Part shown: in pieces, positions 6,338 through 7,111 of the stretch
How positions within the stretch are numbered: position 1 is the stretch's first letter
Layout: every line of letters begins with the position of its first letter
Assembly (NCBI GenBank): GCA_004298915.1
Contig: SCTE01000242.1
Span: 1-7,111 of the forward strand
DNA from: Chloroflexota bacterium
GTDB taxonomy: Bacteria > Chloroflexota > Limnocylindria > Limnocylindrales > CSP1-4
Direction of reading: 5' to 3'
Length of the DNA: 7,111 bases
Made by a program: the position numbers and the translations under genes
The notes under the pieces: generated by a model
Seen by the model: the letters and a program-made list of their open reading frames with translations, nothing else
The model's database searches: none
What the model was told of the DNA's origin: nothing

Positions 6338-7111
6338 TTGACAGGCCCCGTGTCGGGTGAGGCCGTGGGCGAGGACGGGGCGCGTGCCGGGACGCGAGAC
6401 AGCGTCGGCAGCATCCTCATTCTCCTCGCGCTCGGACTCATCTTCCGCGTCATCATCGCATACCTCCTGCCCGGTTCCGGCTTCAAGAACGACATCGGCG
6501 CGTTCCAGTACTGGGCCGACAACCTCGCGACCGAGGGCCTGCACGGCTTCTACGCGCGCGACTTCTTCCACGACTACACGCCCGGTTACCTGTACGTCCT
6601 GTTCCTGGTCGGGCTGGTCGGCCAGGCGCTGGGAGGCATCGGCGACCTGATCAAGGTGCCCCCGATCCTCGCGGACATCGGCCTGGCGTACCTGGTCTGG
6701 TCGATGACCCTCGAGCTCGGCGGGAGCCGGCGGGCCGCCCGCCTCGGCGCCGCGATCATGGTCATCAATCCCATCACCTGGTTCGACAGCGTCGTCTGGG
6801 CGCAGGTCGATTCCTTCGGGCTCGTCTTCCTGCTGCTCGCATTGCGCGAGCTGTGGCGCGATCGGCCGGAGCGCTCCGCGATCCTGACGGTCGTCGCCGC
6901 GCTGATCAAGCCGCAGCTGGGCATCCTCATCCCCATCGTCGCGGCCGTCACGATCCGTCGTGCGCTGTGGCCCGAAGGCGGTTTCGGGTCCGAAGGGCCA
7001 CCCGCCCGACGCCGCTCGACCACCCGCTGGGAGGCGGACCTGCGCGGCCCCGTGCGGATCGTCACGACCGGCCTCGCCGGCCTCGCGACGGCGGTGGCCC
7101 TGTCCCTGCCG
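6338..7111 (+). CDS. GT-C mannosyltransferase-like membrane protein (Gpi18/Alg6-8 style), 3'-truncated by window
   Basis: The frame stays open for 258 codons to the window's end, so the C-terminal part is missing. The start is TTG, nine bases after AGGAGG. A short polar N-terminus leads to helix 1 (about 24-44), then an outside loop KNDIGAFQYWADNLATEGLHGFY (50-72) with D52 as the likely catalytic acid, then DYTPGYLYVLFLVG (79-92), more helices, NPITWFDSVVWAQVDSFG (144-161) and ALIKPQ (188-193). The set D-I-x-x-[FY]-x-x-WA, [YT]PPGYLY-like, W-[AG]-Q-x-D and KPQ is characteristic of GT-C enzymes related to Alg6/Alg8, PIG-M and Gpi18 (COG5542 in bacteria), which use a polyprenyl-phosphate sugar on the outer face of the membrane. 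A hydrophilic, Arg-rich segment (209-238) precedes the next helix. It diverges from the three-gene operon with a 29-bp gap, so the two units probably share control and pathway. The donor sugar is not deducible. Confidence 0.85.
   Translation, partial: MTGPVSGEAVGEDGARAGTRDSVGSILILLALGLIFRVIIAYLLPGSGFKNDIGAFQYWADNLATEGLHGFYARDFFHDYTPGYLYVLFLVGLVGQALGGIGDLIKVPPILADIGLAYLVWSMTLELGGSRRAARLGAAIMVINPITWFDSVVWAQVDSFGLVFLLLALRELWRDRPERSAILTVVAALIKPQLGILIPIVAAVTIRRALWPEGGFGSEGPPARRRSTTRWEADLRGPVRIVTTGLAGLATAVALSLP

Noticed and set aside
4989..6341. 450-codon plus-strand open frame opposite the first operon gene
   Set aside because: The translation is Arg/Gln/Asp/Gly-rich with no domain-like pattern and lies antisense to a clear multi-helix membrane protein; long antisense frames are expected at this GC content.
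6338..6343. Perfect TTGACA, a consensus -35 hexamer
   Set aside because: No -10-like sequence lies about 17 bases downstream, and the TTG is better explained as the start codon following AGGAGG.
6586..7065. 159-codon minus-strand frame opposite the last gene
   Set aside because: It is Ser/Arg/Thr-rich shadow translation; the plus strand has clear GT-C motifs (DYTPGYLY, WAQVDS, KPQ).

Overview
This is a gene-dense, very GC-rich bacterial window whose codons favour G or C in the third position and which uses TTG and GTG starts. A Chloroflexota bacterium (Limnocylindria/Ellin6529-like) seems the best fit, because PP2C-like/propeller membrane proteins beside DUF151 nucleases and families of GT-C membrane glycosyltransferases are familiar from that group. 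This is an inference from protein style, not a demonstrated placement; a high-GC actinobacterium is the main alternative.

Layout. (1) 1-1737, plus: 3' part of a gene for a degenerate PP2C-like domain, one membrane helix and a large extracytoplasmic propeller-like domain. (2) 1791-2384, plus: a bifunctional-nuclease (DUF151) protein, 53 bp downstream, with a -10-like hexamer so close to its ATG that a leaderless transcript is possible. (3) 6308 down to 2381, minus: three tightly overlapping genes, read as a multi-pass GT-C-like membrane protein, a DUF2723/TMEM260-like GT-C glycosyltransferase, and a soluble GT2 enzyme of the polyprenyl-phosphate-sugar synthase type. This operon converges on the nuclease gene, and the two stop codons share the palindrome CTAG. 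(4) 6338-7111, plus: the 5' part of another GT-C membrane glycosyltransferase (Gpi18/Alg6-8 style), divergent from the operon with only 29 bp between start codons.

The right two-thirds reads as one functional block. The cytoplasmic GT2 enzyme would charge a polyprenyl phosphate with a sugar, and two or three GT-C membrane enzymes would use that lipid-linked sugar outside the membrane, on proteins or on glycolipid/cell-envelope glycans. The sugar and acceptor cannot be read from the sequence. The left third is unrelated in function as far as can be seen (signalling-like membrane protein and nuclease).

No rRNA, tRNA, CRISPR array, insertion sequence, attachment site or origin was seen. No stretch over 300 bases lacks a gene; the only non-coding gaps are 1738-1790 and 6309-6337.
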